A stretch of 6,003 nucleotides of DNA from Bacillota bacterium (GTDB lineage: Bacteria; Bacillota; Clostridia; Acetivibrionales; DSM-1351), in contig JAEYNY010000101.1 in NCBI GenBank assembly GCA_023412275.1, positions 1 through 6,003 on the forward strand. Direction: 5' to 3'. A model generated the notes under the pieces. That model saw only the letters and a list, made by a program, of their open reading frames with translations, did no database searches and was not told where the DNA came from. Positions 1-5,910 of this stretch are shown here, in pieces. The position numbers were made by a program, and so were the translations under genes. Position 1 is the stretch's first letter. Each line of letters opens with the position of its first letter.

Positions 1-1
1 T

Positions 2-106
2 CTAGTAAGCTGCCCACAGTGTCATGTTTTCAAGCTGCCTCACAGGGTATGTGGTGAATGTGGATATTATGATGGCAAACAGGTAGTTAAAGTAGAAGCT
101 AAATAA
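2..106 (+). CDS. rpmF: 50S ribosomal protein L32, C-terminal part (5' end outside window)
   Basis: The frame starting at base 2 reads 34 residues to a TAA stop. They contain two CxxC pairs (CPQC and CGEC, fragment residues 4-7 and 17-20) spaced as in a zinc ribbon, then the tail GYYDGKQVV. This is the C-terminal half of bacterial L32, a small protein of the large ribosomal subunit near the peptidyl-transferase region. All four cysteines are kept, so this is the zinc-binding form and not the cysteine-free paralogue some bacteria carry. The full protein is usually about 56-60 residues, so roughly the first 25 lie upstream of the window. A hairpin terminator follows 12 nt after the stop, so rpmF ends its own transcription unit and is not co-transcribed with the next gene. 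The identification rests on the motif pattern and length. Confidence 0.93.
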   Translation, partial: LVSCPQCHVFKLPHRVCGECGYYDGKQVVKVEAK

Positions 107-118
107 TAATATGTCATT

Positions 119-149
119 AAAGCAGCAGGATGATATCTTGCTGCTTTTT
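119..149 (+). terminator. Intrinsic terminator after rpmF
   Basis: A 13-bp stem pairs 119-131 with 135-147 and contains one G-U pair. It closes a GAT loop (132-134), and the 3' arm runs into five Ts (145-149). It lies just after the rpmF stop, as expected for a Rho-independent terminator. Confidence 0.88.
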
Positions 150-194
150 GATTTCTACAAAAAAATTATTGGTTATTTTTTTTACAGATGCAAA

Positions 195-203
195 TGATAG
201 TAT
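195..203 (+). promoter_or_regulatory. Weak candidate extended -10 promoter for the DUF512-der-plsY-gpsA cluster
   Basis: The gap between the rpmF terminator and the next gene must hold a promoter if the terminator works. The best element I see is TG-A-TAGTAT: an extended -10 TG at 195-196 and a hexamer at 198-203 matching TATAAT at 4 of 6 bases. No good -35 sits 16-18 bp upstream, where there is only a T-rich tract. The TTTACA at 181-186 is too close. A small hairpin, AGCGA/TCGCT (206-210 with 218-222), follows. This is a suggestion only. Confidence 0.25.
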
Positions 204-257
204 AGAGCGAGAAATATTCGCTTGTTTATGAAAAATTAGTAGGATGGTGTTATAGCA

Positions 258-1574
258 TTGCACAACAAAATTAAAATATGTATGGTTCAGTCCGGAAGCA
301 TAGCAGAGGAAGCCGGGGTTGAGGCAGGAGATTTCCTGTTGTCCATAAACAAGCAGAATATAAAAGACATTTTTGATTACAGATATTATCAGGCTTCTGA
401 GGAATTACTTCTGGAGATTGAAAAGCCTGACGGTGAGATATGGGAGATAGAAGTCGAAAAGGATGAAAATGAAGATTTAGGGCTTGAATTTGAGGATTCA
501 CTTATTGATGGAGCTAAGAGCTGTACCAACAAGTGTATTTTCTGTTTTATTGACCAGCTTCCTAAGGGAATGAGAGAAACAGTGTACTTTAAAGACGATG
601 ACTCAAGACTTTCTTTCCTTACCGGGAATTATGTTACTCTGACTAATATAAAAAATGAAGAGCTTGAGAGAATTATTCATTATAGAATGTCACCCATAAA
701 TGTTTCTGTTCATACGACTAACCCTGATTTAAGAAAATTTATGCTTGGAAACAGGTTTGCTGGTGATGTTATGGACAAAATAAGAATGTTAACGGATAAT
801 GGGATTGAAGTTAACTGTCAGATTGTTTTGTGCAGAGATATTAATGATAAAAATGAGTTGGATAAAACTATTGATGATTTGTGTCAGCTTTATCCTTCTA
901 TAAACAGTGTTTCAATTGTACCGGTTGGTATAAGCAGACACAGAGAAAACTTATTTGAATTAAAGCCCTTTGATATGGAAAGCAGTACAAATGTTATAAA
1001 TCAGGTACATAAATGGCAGAATAAACTATTGAAAGAGAGAGGCTCCAGAGTTATTTACCTGTCCGACGAGTTTTATATTAATGCGGGTATTGATATTCCA
1101 AAATACAAGGAATACGAGGGTTTTCCTCAGATTGAAAACGGTGTTGGAATGGTGGCCTTACTCAGGCAAGAAGTAAAGGAAGCCCTTAAAAATAAGAAAA
1201 AGCATATAATGCCTGTCAACCGAAAGGTAAGTCTGGTAACAGGTAGACTTGTATATAAAAATATATTACAATTGGTAGATGAAATAAAAAATGTATATAA
1301 TGGTTTGGAAGTCAATGTTTATGATATAGAAAATGATTTCTTTGGTCCATATGTAACTGTTACGGGGTTGCTCACGGGGCAGGATATTGTAAAACAGCTA
1401 AAAGGCCGTGATTTGGGGCAGGAATTGTTAATAAGCAGGAATATGTTACGAGCCGGAGAACATGTCTTCCTAGACGATTATACGGTTGAACGTATTGAAG
1501 CAGAGCTTGACATCCCAATCCGAATAGTGGATAGTTCGGGCAATGACTTTGTAAATGCATTGATTGGAAATTAG
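258..1574 (+). CDS. PDZ - radical-SAM-like Fe-S - DUF512 domain protein, function unknown
   Basis: The protein has 438 residues. Residues ~5-68 resemble a PDZ domain (SGSIAEEAGVEAGDFLLSIN). Next comes a CX3CX2C cluster (Cys89, Cys93, Cys96 in CTNKCIFCF), the spacing used by radical SAM enzymes to hold a 4Fe-4S cluster. The C-terminal ~200 residues match the DUF512 pattern, including TGRLVYKNI, NDFFGPYVTVTGLLTG (~365-380) and RNMLRAGEHVFLDD. The family is widespread in clostridia and cyanobacteria, sometimes named as a putative Fe-S oxidoreductase, and I know of no established reaction. The start is TTG at 258 with AGGATGG (241-247) 10 nt upstream. The in-frame ATG at 282 would cut into the first PDZ strand and has no SD. 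The gene lies 57 nt before der, an arrangement I recall in many clostridia, so a link to ribosome assembly or translation is possible but unproven. Confidence 0.9.
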   Translation: MHNKIKICMVQSGSIAEEAGVEAGDFLLSINKQNIKDIFDYRYYQASEELLLEIEKPDGEIWEIEVEKDENEDLGLEFEDSLIDGAKSCTNKCIFCFIDQLPKGMRETVYFKDDDSRLSFLTGNYVTLTNIKNEELERIIHYRMSPINVSVHTTNPDLRKFMLGNRFAGDVMDKIRMLTDNGIEVNCQIVLCRDINDKNELDKTIDDLCQLYPSINSVSIVPVGISRHRENLFELKPFDMESSTNVINQVHKWQNKLLKERGSRVIYLSDEFYINAGIDIPKYKEYEGFPQIENGVGMVALLRQEVKEALKNKKKHIMPVNRKVSLVTGRLVYKNILQLVDEIKNVYNGLEVNVYDIENDFFGPYVTVTGLLTGQDIVKQLKGRDLGQELLISRNMLRAGEHVFLDDYTVERIEAELDIPIRIVDSSGNDFVNALIGN

Positions 1575-1618
1575 ATATTTTATATATATATAATAAAGTT
1601 GGTTGTTTATTTTTACGT

Positions 1619-1625
1619 GGAGGTG
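1619..1625 (+). promoter_or_regulatory. SD site that fixes the TTG start of der
   Basis: GGAGGTG lies 6 nt before the TTG at 1632. The protein from this TTG begins MGKPVVAVVGRPNVGKS, the expected Der N-terminus with no room for a later start. This confirms the non-ATG start. Confidence 0.88.
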
Positions 1626-1631
1626 TAGTAT

Positions 1632-2957
1632 TTGGGTAAACCTGTTGTAGCAGTTGTTGGCAGACCGAATGTTGGTAAGTCTACTTTTTTTAATTATCTG
1701 GCAGGCAGCAGAATTTCTATTGTTGAAGATACTCCTGGTGTAACAAGAGACAGGATATATACTGAGATAGAGTGGAGAAGCACTAAGTTTACATTAATAG
1801 ATACGGGAGGAATTGAACCTTATTCCGAGGATATCATTATGCAGCAAATGAAGCGTCAGGCTGAAATTGCCATTGAAACAGCGGACGTTATTATTTTTAT
1901 GGTTGATGCAAAGGATGGTATGACAGCTACCGATAAGGAAGTTGCAACCATGCTAAGAAAATCACAGAAGCCAGTTGTGCTGTGTGTAAACAAGGTTGAC
2001 AGGGTGGGTGATCCGCCACCTGATGTGTATGAATTCTATAACCTGGGCATGGGTGATATGCAGATAATTTCATCTGTACATGGCCTTGGTATGGGTGATC
2101 TTCTTGATGCGGTTTTTGAGCATTTTCCTGAAGATATAGATGCCGAAGAGGATGAGGATGTTATTAAGGTAGCCGTTGTCGGAAAGCCTAATGCAGGAAA
2201 ATCTTCATTGATTAATTCAATTCTCGGTGAGAACAGGGTTATTGTAAGTAATATCCCGGGTACTACAAGGGATGCTATCGATACTCATGTAGAAAAGGAT
2301 GGACAAAAATATACTTTTATCGATACAGCCGGAATAAGAAAAAGAAGTAAAATCAACGAAACAATTGAAAAATACAGTACAATCAGGTCTTGGACTGCCA
2401 TTGAACGTGCAGATGTATGCCTTATTATGATTGATGCCGAAGACGGTGTAACAGAGCAGGATACAAAAATTGCGGGTTACGCACATCAGCAGGGGAAAGC
2501 CTCAATTATTGTTATTAATAAATGGGATTTAATTGAAAAGCAGACGGGTACACTAGAGGAATACAGGAAAGTAGTGCATGAGAAATTGGGATTTATGACC
2601 TACGCACCGGTTCTCTTTATATCTGCTAAAACCGGACAAAGGGTTAATAAGATTTATGAGCTTATCAAATTTGTCGCTGATCAAGCAGCTTTCCGCATAT
2701 CTACAGGAATGTTGAACGATCTTGTAAATGAAGCAGTTGCTATGGTTCAGCCTCCTTCAGACAAGGGTAAGAGACTGAAAATATACTATATGACTCAGGC
2801 GGGCATAAAGCCACCGTCATTTGTTGTATTTGTTAATGATTTGGAATTGTTCCATTATTCCTATGAGCGTTATTTGGAAAATCAGCTCAGGAAAAATTTT
2901 GGATTTGAAGGAACTCCCATAAGATTTATTCATAGGCAGCGTGAAAAGGAAGATTAG
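1632..2957 (+). CDS. der: Ribosome-assembly GTPase Der (EngA)
   Basis: This 441-residue protein has the hallmark tandem G domains of Der. In domain 1, G1 is GRPNVGKST (10-18), the switch region is DTPGVTRD (33-40), G3 is DTGG (57-60) and G4 is NKVD (120-123). In domain 2, G1 is GKPNAGKSS (184-192), the switch is PGTTRD (209-214), G3 is DTAG (231-234), G4 is NKWD (296-299) and G5 is SAKTG (331-335). An acidic linker (~167-176) joins them, and residues ~350-441 form the KH-like RNA-binding domain. Der is an essential cytoplasmic GTPase for late 50S subunit maturation. Length and motif order are standard. In the first domain the G5 loop reads SSVHG where SAxHG is more usual, a mild substitution. 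The TTG start is supported by GGAGGTG at 1619-1625. The gene lies between the DUF512 gene and plsY, probably in one operon. Confidence 0.98.
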   Translation: MGKPVVAVVGRPNVGKSTFFNYLAGSRISIVEDTPGVTRDRIYTEIEWRSTKFTLIDTGGIEPYSEDIIMQQMKRQAEIAIETADVIIFMVDAKDGMTATDKEVATMLRKSQKPVVLCVNKVDRVGDPPPDVYEFYNLGMGDMQIISSVHGLGMGDLLDAVFEHFPEDIDAEEDEDVIKVAVVGKPNAGKSSLINSILGENRVIVSNIPGTTRDAIDTHVEKDGQKYTFIDTAGIRKRSKINETIEKYSTIRSWTAIERADVCLIMIDAEDGVTEQDTKIAGYAHQQGKASIIVINKWDLIEKQTGTLEEYRKVVHEKLGFMTYAPVLFISAKTGQRVNKIYELIKFVADQAAFRISTGMLNDLVNEAVAMVQPPSDKGKRLKIYYMTQAGIKPPSFVVFVNDLELFHYSYERYLENQLRKNFGFEGTPIRFIHRQREKED

Positions 2958-3022
2958 TCCAGACATTGTAGAGAGATTATGGATTTATACCATTTAAATG
3001 ATTTTTAGCCGGTTAGGCTTAT

Positions 3023-3027
3023 GGAGG
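3023..3027 (+). promoter_or_regulatory. SD site that decides the plsY start
   Basis: GGAGG sits 5 nt before the ATG at 3033. It lies inside the longer reading frame that opens with ATG at 3021, and that upstream ATG has no comparable SD. The later ATG is therefore preferred. Confidence 0.8.
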
Positions 3028-3032
3028 AAAAG

Positions 3033-3671
3033 ATGGGTCTTTTTTCAATAAAGATTTTATTGGTTATGATAATAGGATATCTCCTTGGAAGCTTGAATAC
3101 TTCCATTGTTGTGGGGAGAATTTATGGAACTGATATACGTAAGCATGGCAGCGGCAATGCCGGAATGACAAATACATTGAGGACACTTGGAAAAACTGCA
3201 GCGGTTCTTGTAATATTTGGAGATATTCTTAAAGGAGTTCTATCATATATTATTGGTAACTTGATTATTACGTCCATACCTGATTCAATTACTTTGGCTA
3301 TTTCAGGGATAGGCGGTATGGTTGGCGGTATCGCTGCTATAGCAGGGCATAACTGGCCGGTATACTTCGGGTTTAAAGGTGGAAAAGGTATTCTCACTTC
3401 ATTTTCAGTGGTAATGATGATGGATTGGAAACTTGGCCTTATTCTTCTGGGTGTATTTGTTATAATAGTAGCGTTTACCAGATATGTCTCACTGGGATCA
3501 ATATTAGCATGCGTAGCTTTTCCAATAGGGGCTGCCATAAAAGGGAACAGTCCGATTTTTATTATATTTGCGACAATACTGTCAATATTGGCAATTGCCC
3601 GTCATAACGGGAATATTAAGAGACTTTTGAATGGAACAGAATCAAAAATAGGTCAAAAGAAAAAAGCTTGA
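3033..3671 (+). CDS. plsY: Acyl-phosphate:glycerol-3-phosphate acyltransferase PlsY
   Basis: PlsY is an inner-membrane enzyme that transfers an acyl group from acyl-phosphate (made by PlsX) to sn-glycerol-3-phosphate, giving lysophosphatidate. The 212-residue protein shows the three conserved motifs in order: GSGNAGMTNTLRTLG (39-53), GHNWPVYFGFKGGKG (105-119) and ARHNGNIKRLLNGTE (189-203). Hydrophobic helices lie around 6-28, 56-79, 88-105, 134-150 and 153-188, and the C-terminus is lysine-rich. Small departures from the most common form are Met45 where GATN is frequent, and Asn192 where RHR is frequent. Neither touches an invariant position I know of. I chose ATG 3033 because of the SD at 3023-3027; an in-frame ATG at 3021 would add MEEK. 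The gene stands next to gpsA, which supplies its acceptor substrate, 35 nt downstream. Confidence 0.95.
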   Translation: MGLFSIKILLVMIIGYLLGSLNTSIVVGRIYGTDIRKHGSGNAGMTNTLRTLGKTAAVLVIFGDILKGVLSYIIGNLIITSIPDSITLAISGIGGMVGGIAAIAGHNWPVYFGFKGGKGILTSFSVVMMMDWKLGLILLGVFVIIVAFTRYVSLGSILACVAFPIGAAIKGNSPIFIIFATILSILAIARHNGNIKRLLNGTESKIGQKKKA

Positions 3672-3706
3672 TGTATATATAACTTTATTGATGTAGGGAG
3701 GCAAAC

Positions 3707-4702
3707 ATGAATAGAAATATAGCAATTGTTGGTGCGGGAAGCATGGGTACAGCAATGGCGGTATTGTTATCTACGAATGGTAACAAGGTTAGATTGTGGT
3801 CACCCATGGTAGACGAAATAGAAATTTTAAAGAAAAACAGGGAACATATTACAAGACTACCCGGTGTTAAAGTAGCTGAAAGCGTTGAATTTACAAACGA
3901 TATTTCAGAGGCTTGTAAAGAAGCGGAAGTAGTTGTGTTGGCAGTTCCTTCACAAACAACAAGACAGAACTGCAAAACCCTTGCAAGTATTATTTCAAAG
4001 AGTACTGTTGTAGTTACCTGTTCAAAGGGGATTGAAAATGAAACCTGTAAATTGCTTTCAGAAATAATGAAAGAAGAGTTGCCTGATAACAACGTAGCAG
4101 TATTATCAGGACCAAGCCATGCAGAAGAAATTGGAAGAGATATCCCTACTACTGTAGTAGCTGCTTGCGAAAAAATAGAAATTGCTGAGTTCCTTCAGGA
4201 TTTGTTTATGACTCCGAATTTCAGAGTATATACAAATACGGATGTAGTTGGGGTTGAATTGGGAGGAGCTCTTAAAAATATTATTGCCTTATGTGCCGGA
4301 ATTTCAGATGGCCTGGGGTATGGTGACAACACAAAGGCTGCTCTTATGACAAGGGGAATTGCAGAAATATCAAGGCTCGGTGTAGCTATGGGAGGGCATG
4401 CTGATACTTTTTCAGGACTTACGGGAGTAGGGGACCTGATAGTTACATGTACAAGTATGCATAGCAGAAACAGAAGAGCAGGTATTCTGATTGGTCAGGG
4501 AAAGAGCGTTCAGCAGGCATTGGATGAAGTAAATATGGTTGTTGAAGGCGTGGCAACTACAAAGCCTGCCTATGATCTTGCCAAAAAGCTTGGTGTTTCA
4601 ATGCCAATAACTGAAGAAGCATATAAAATACTTTTTGAAGGTAAAGACCCGAGAAGTGCTGTAGGAGCATTAATGACCAGAGACAAAAAAACAGAAATGT
4701 AA
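3707..4702 (+). CDS. gpsA: NAD(P)+-dependent glycerol-3-phosphate dehydrogenase GpsA
   Basis: GpsA reduces dihydroxyacetone phosphate to sn-glycerol-3-phosphate in the cytoplasm, feeding phospholipid synthesis. The protein has 331 residues, the normal length. The N-terminal Rossmann fold opens with IAIVGAGSMGTA (GxGxxG at 9-14). VLAVPSQ (77-83), SKGIE (Lys107) and LSGPSHAEEI (133-142) follow. The C-terminal helical domain carries the catalytic lysine in GGALKNIIA (Lys190) and the substrate-binding segments YGDNTKAALMTRG (205-217), GLTGVGDLIVTC (237-248) and SRNRRAG. All key residues are present. The SD AGGGAGG (3695-3701) is 5 nt before the ATG. The gene is the last of the plus-strand cluster and is followed 8 nt after its stop by a terminator. 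It probably shares a transcript with plsY, whose product consumes the glycerol-3-phosphate made here. Confidence 0.97.
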   Translation: MNRNIAIVGAGSMGTAMAVLLSTNGNKVRLWSPMVDEIEILKKNREHITRLPGVKVAESVEFTNDISEACKEAEVVVLAVPSQTTRQNCKTLASIISKSTVVVTCSKGIENETCKLLSEIMKEELPDNNVAVLSGPSHAEEIGRDIPTTVVAACEKIEIAEFLQDLFMTPNFRVYTNTDVVGVELGGALKNIIALCAGISDGLGYGDNTKAALMTRGIAEISRLGVAMGGHADTFSGLTGVGDLIVTCTSMHSRNRRAGILIGQGKSVQQALDEVNMVVEGVATTKPAYDLAKKLGVSMPITEEAYKILFEGKDPRSAVGALMTRDKKTEM

Positions 4703-4710
4703 TGTTAATG

Positions 4711-4759
4711 AAAGGGCTGCCACCCGGTGAATTATTTTCATTGGACGGGAGCCCTTTTT
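4711..4759 (+). terminator. Bulged hairpin terminator closing the gpsA operon
   Basis: An outer stem AAAGGGCT/AGCCCTTT (4711-4718 with 4750-4757) ends in TTTTT (4755-4759). Inside it, CCCG/CGGG (4723-4726 with 4746-4749) and GTGAA/TTCAT (4727-4731 with 4737-4741) can stack after a 4-nt bulge on each side, giving a long imperfect hairpin with loop TTATT. It acts on the plus strand; the opposite strand lacks a useful T tract. Confidence 0.85.
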
Positions 4760-4763
4760 AGCT

Positions 4764-4791
4764 AAAAAAAAAAGCTGCTCAAAGGAGCAGC
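4764..4791 (-). terminator. Intrinsic terminator of the NlpC/P60 hydrolase gene
   Basis: On the minus strand, GCTGCTC (4785-4791) pairs with GAGCAGC (4774-4780) across a 4-nt loop, and ten Ts follow (4764-4773 on the plus strand as A). It begins 8 nt past the hydrolase stop codon. It lies 5 nt from the gpsA terminator, so the two converging units are separated by back-to-back terminators. Confidence 0.92.
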
Positions 4792-4799
4792 CCTAAAAA

Positions 4800-5507
4800 T
4801 TATAGTATAACACGTCTTGCTTTCATAAAATTGTTTGCATAATATCCGGAAGTTATATCAGAAATTATTACTTTACGGGTAGAACTTCCTGATGAAGCAT
4901 GGATAAATTGTCCGCCGCCAATGTATATCCCTACATGACTAATACTGTTGTGACCTCCGTCAGTGTCAAAGAAAACCAAATCACCTGCACTCAAGTCCTG
5001 ACTTAAAACACGGGTACCCTGGTTTGCCTGACTGGAAGCTACCCTCTCTAATGAAATATCAAAGTGCTTAAAGACATACTGTACAAATCCTGAGCAGTCA
5101 AAGCCCTTAGGAGTTGTACCTCCATAAACATACTCTGTACCCAGTAGAGTCTTGGAAAATTTCACTATCTGCTCTGATAAGTCAGTAGAATTTTCAGACT
5201 GCTTTTCCGATGTATCTTCATCGGAAACTTTGGAAAGGGAAACGTATTGACTGAACGCCCAGCCTGTTTCACCCTCTGATGTTGTTACTTTTAACCAATC
5301 ACCTGAGCTTTCAAGAATACTGAGCTTGTCCCCACGGGTCATACTTCCTATAACCTTGGAAGTTGTTCCGGGTTCACTTCGGAGATTTAGAACAGATGCG
5401 GAAACTGTTCCAGTCTGAATTTCATCGGCAAAAGATGAAAATGCAAACAATCCCAGGCACAACACAATGGTTGCTGCACCGGAAATCATTTTCTTTAGTT
5501 GTAACAT
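4800..5507 (-). CDS. Secreted SH3b - NlpC/P60 peptidoglycan endopeptidase
   Basis: This 235-residue protein starts with a signal peptide: MLQLKK, a hydrophobic core at ~8-23, and a likely signal peptidase I cut after Ser-Phe-Ala27. Residues ~31-91 form a bacterial SH3 domain (VLNLRSEPGTTSKVIG ... GETGWAFSQYV), a wall-binding module. A polar Ser/Glu-rich linker (~92-112) leads to the NlpC/P60 domain (~113-235), with catalytic Cys138 in FDCSGFV, His191 in SHVGIY and His203 in FIHASS as the likely third residue. Such enzymes cut the D-gamma-glutamyl-diaminopimelate bond of stem peptides. The active-site residues are intact. The SD AGGAGG (5513-5518) is 5 nt before the ATG. Just upstream lie a c-di-AMP riboswitch and a strong promoter, a link known for this enzyme class, so expression probably follows c-di-AMP level. 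The gene runs convergent to gpsA and divergent from spoIVA. The exact bond cut is inferred from the family. Confidence 0.94.
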   Translation of the reverse strand: MLQLKKMISGAATIVLCLGLFAFSSFADEIQTGTVSASVLNLRSEPGTTSKVIGSMTRGDKLSILESSGDWLKVTTSEGETGWAFSQYVSLSKVSDEDTSEKQSENSTDLSEQIVKFSKTLLGTEYVYGGTTPKGFDCSGFVQYVFKHFDISLERVASSQANQGTRVLSQDLSAGDLVFFDTDGGHNSISHVGIYIGGGQFIHASSGSSTRKVIISDITSGYYANNFMKARRVIL

Positions 5508-5512
5508 TTTAG

Positions 5513-5518
5513 CCTCCT
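5513..5518 (-). promoter_or_regulatory. Strong SD of the hydrolase, adjoining the riboswitch
   Basis: On the minus strand AGGAGG lies 5 nt before the ATG (5505-5507) and only 6 nt after the last aptamer base. The segment AATAGGA (5515-5521), which covers the first four SD bases, is perfectly complementary to TCCTATT within the aptamer (5555-5561). The SD could therefore be masked by the riboswitch. Confidence 0.85.
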
Positions 5519-5524
5519 ATTTAT

Positions 5525-5677
5525 GGCTTCCGAAGTTAGCTGTCGGGTTCGGGTAATAGGATCGCCCTACGAAAAAGACAAAGATGATTATTAAACGATA
5601 TGTACACTTACTAACTGTCTTATTCAGATTAGCCCCAAAATTGGTTCCTCCGTACCTCATTTAAAGAGGATTCAGCC
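5525..5677 (-). ncRNA. Cyclic di-AMP riboswitch (ydaO/yuaA class)
   Basis: The minus-strand leader carries the conserved blocks of the ydaO/yuaA motif in order. Near the 5' end are GGCTGAATCC (5668-5677), the small hairpin CCTC/GAGG, and GGTACGGAGGAACC (5643-5656). GGGGCTAATCTG comes next, then a variable arm closed by AAGACA/TGTCTT (5616-5621 with 5576-5581). The 3' block reads AGGGCGATCCTATTACCCGA and continues ACCCGACAGCTAACTTCGG to GGAAGCC (5525-5531). The closing stem pairs GGCT with AGCC and TCC with GGA around a GAA bulge. The class binds c-di-AMP and is mostly an OFF switch, often upstream of cell-wall hydrolase genes and potassium or osmolyte transporters; here it precedes an NlpC/P60 hydrolase. 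Ligand and class are assigned from remembered consensus. The direction of control is inferred, because no terminator lies between aptamer and gene. Confidence 0.94.
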
Positions 5678-5689
5678 TTTATATAGAAA

Positions 5690-5719
5690 ATTATATCGTG
5701 GAATGTTTGTTAATGTCAA
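5690..5719 (-). promoter_or_regulatory. Consensus sigma-A promoter for the riboswitch-hydrolase transcript
   Basis: On the minus strand TTGACA (5714-5719) and TATAAT (5690-5695) are both perfect hexamers, 18 bp apart. Transcription should start near 5683, only a few bases before the first aptamer pair at 5677, so the leader is almost entirely riboswitch. A promoter this strong fits a gene whose output is limited downstream by the RNA switch. Confidence 0.88.
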
Positions 5720-5812
5720 TTCCCGCCTTATCAAAATAGACTGCCGGGGTTTATAACAGTTCTCTCAATGTTTTCAGTATAAAAACACATTTTTCAATAA
5801 ATTTATTTTTTT

Positions 5813-5841
5813 GTAATAATAACTGTTTTCGGACATATATT
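5813..5841 (+). promoter_or_regulatory. Candidate sigma-E (mother-cell sporulation) promoter for spoIVA
   Basis: GTAATAAT (5813-5820) resembles the sigma-E -35 (GTCATATT-like), and CATATATT (5834-5841) resembles its -10 (CATACAAT-like), with a 13-nt spacer. Transcription would start near 5848, about 60 nt before the GTG. In Bacillus subtilis spoIVA is transcribed by sigma-E, which supports the reading. The DNA here is very AT-rich, so a chance match is possible. No good sigma-A promoter is seen for this gene. Confidence 0.4.
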
Positions 5842-5894
5842 TAATATTGAAAAAGACAATATACATAGTCCGTAACAGGACGTGTAACAATATA

Positions 5895-5902
5895 GGGGAG
5901 GG
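5895..5902 (+). promoter_or_regulatory. SD site supporting the GTG start of spoIVA
   Basis: GGGGAGGG lies 8 nt before the GTG at 5911. The protein from this GTG matches the SpoIVA N-terminus from its first residues, so the non-ATG start is well supported. Confidence 0.8.
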
Positions 5903-5910
5903 TTCTAAGG

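Noticed and set aside
181..206. TTTACA (181-186) with TATAGA (201-206) as a sigma-A promoter
   Set aside because: The 14-bp spacer is too short for a normal sigma-A promoter.
1575..1618. TATATATATA-rich spacer between the DUF512 gene and der as a promoter or repeat
   Set aside because: There is no -35/-10 pair at proper spacing and no repeat unit beyond a short alternating AT run.
2217..2486. 89-codon open frame antisense to der
   Set aside because: It lies wholly inside the second G domain of der, with no SD or domain support.
2979..3008. Nine-codon ORF (ATG...TAG) between der and plsY, a possible leader peptide
   Set aside because: It has no convincing SD, no codon pattern suggesting attenuation and no terminator after it, so it is likely chance.
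2991..3019. 10-bp palindrome CATTTAAATG (2991-3000) and a 4-bp hairpin AGCC/GGCT (3007-3010 with 3016-3019) before plsY
   Set aside because: Both are short, the stem is weak and lacks a T tract, and such matches are expected in AT-rich spacers.
3021..3035. ATG at 3021 as the plsY start (216 residues)
   Set aside because: The clear SD GGAGG (3023-3027) lies inside this extension and points to the ATG at 3033. The upstream ATG has only a poor SD.
3122..3538. 138-codon open frame antisense to plsY
   Set aside because: It has no SD, no recognisable domain and a Pro/Ile-rich composition typical of the reverse complement of a membrane protein gene. plsY is a secure call on the other strand.
3685..4092. 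135-codon open frame antisense to the start of gpsA
   Set aside because: It is a low-complexity Ser/Thr/Phe-rich translation with no domain, fully explained as the shadow of gpsA.
5720..5812. Search for a further gene or RNA in the stretch between the divergent promoters
   Set aside because: There is no ORF with an SD and no strong hairpin; only a weak ACTG/CAGT pairing (5740-5743 with 5757-5760). I see nothing supportable here.
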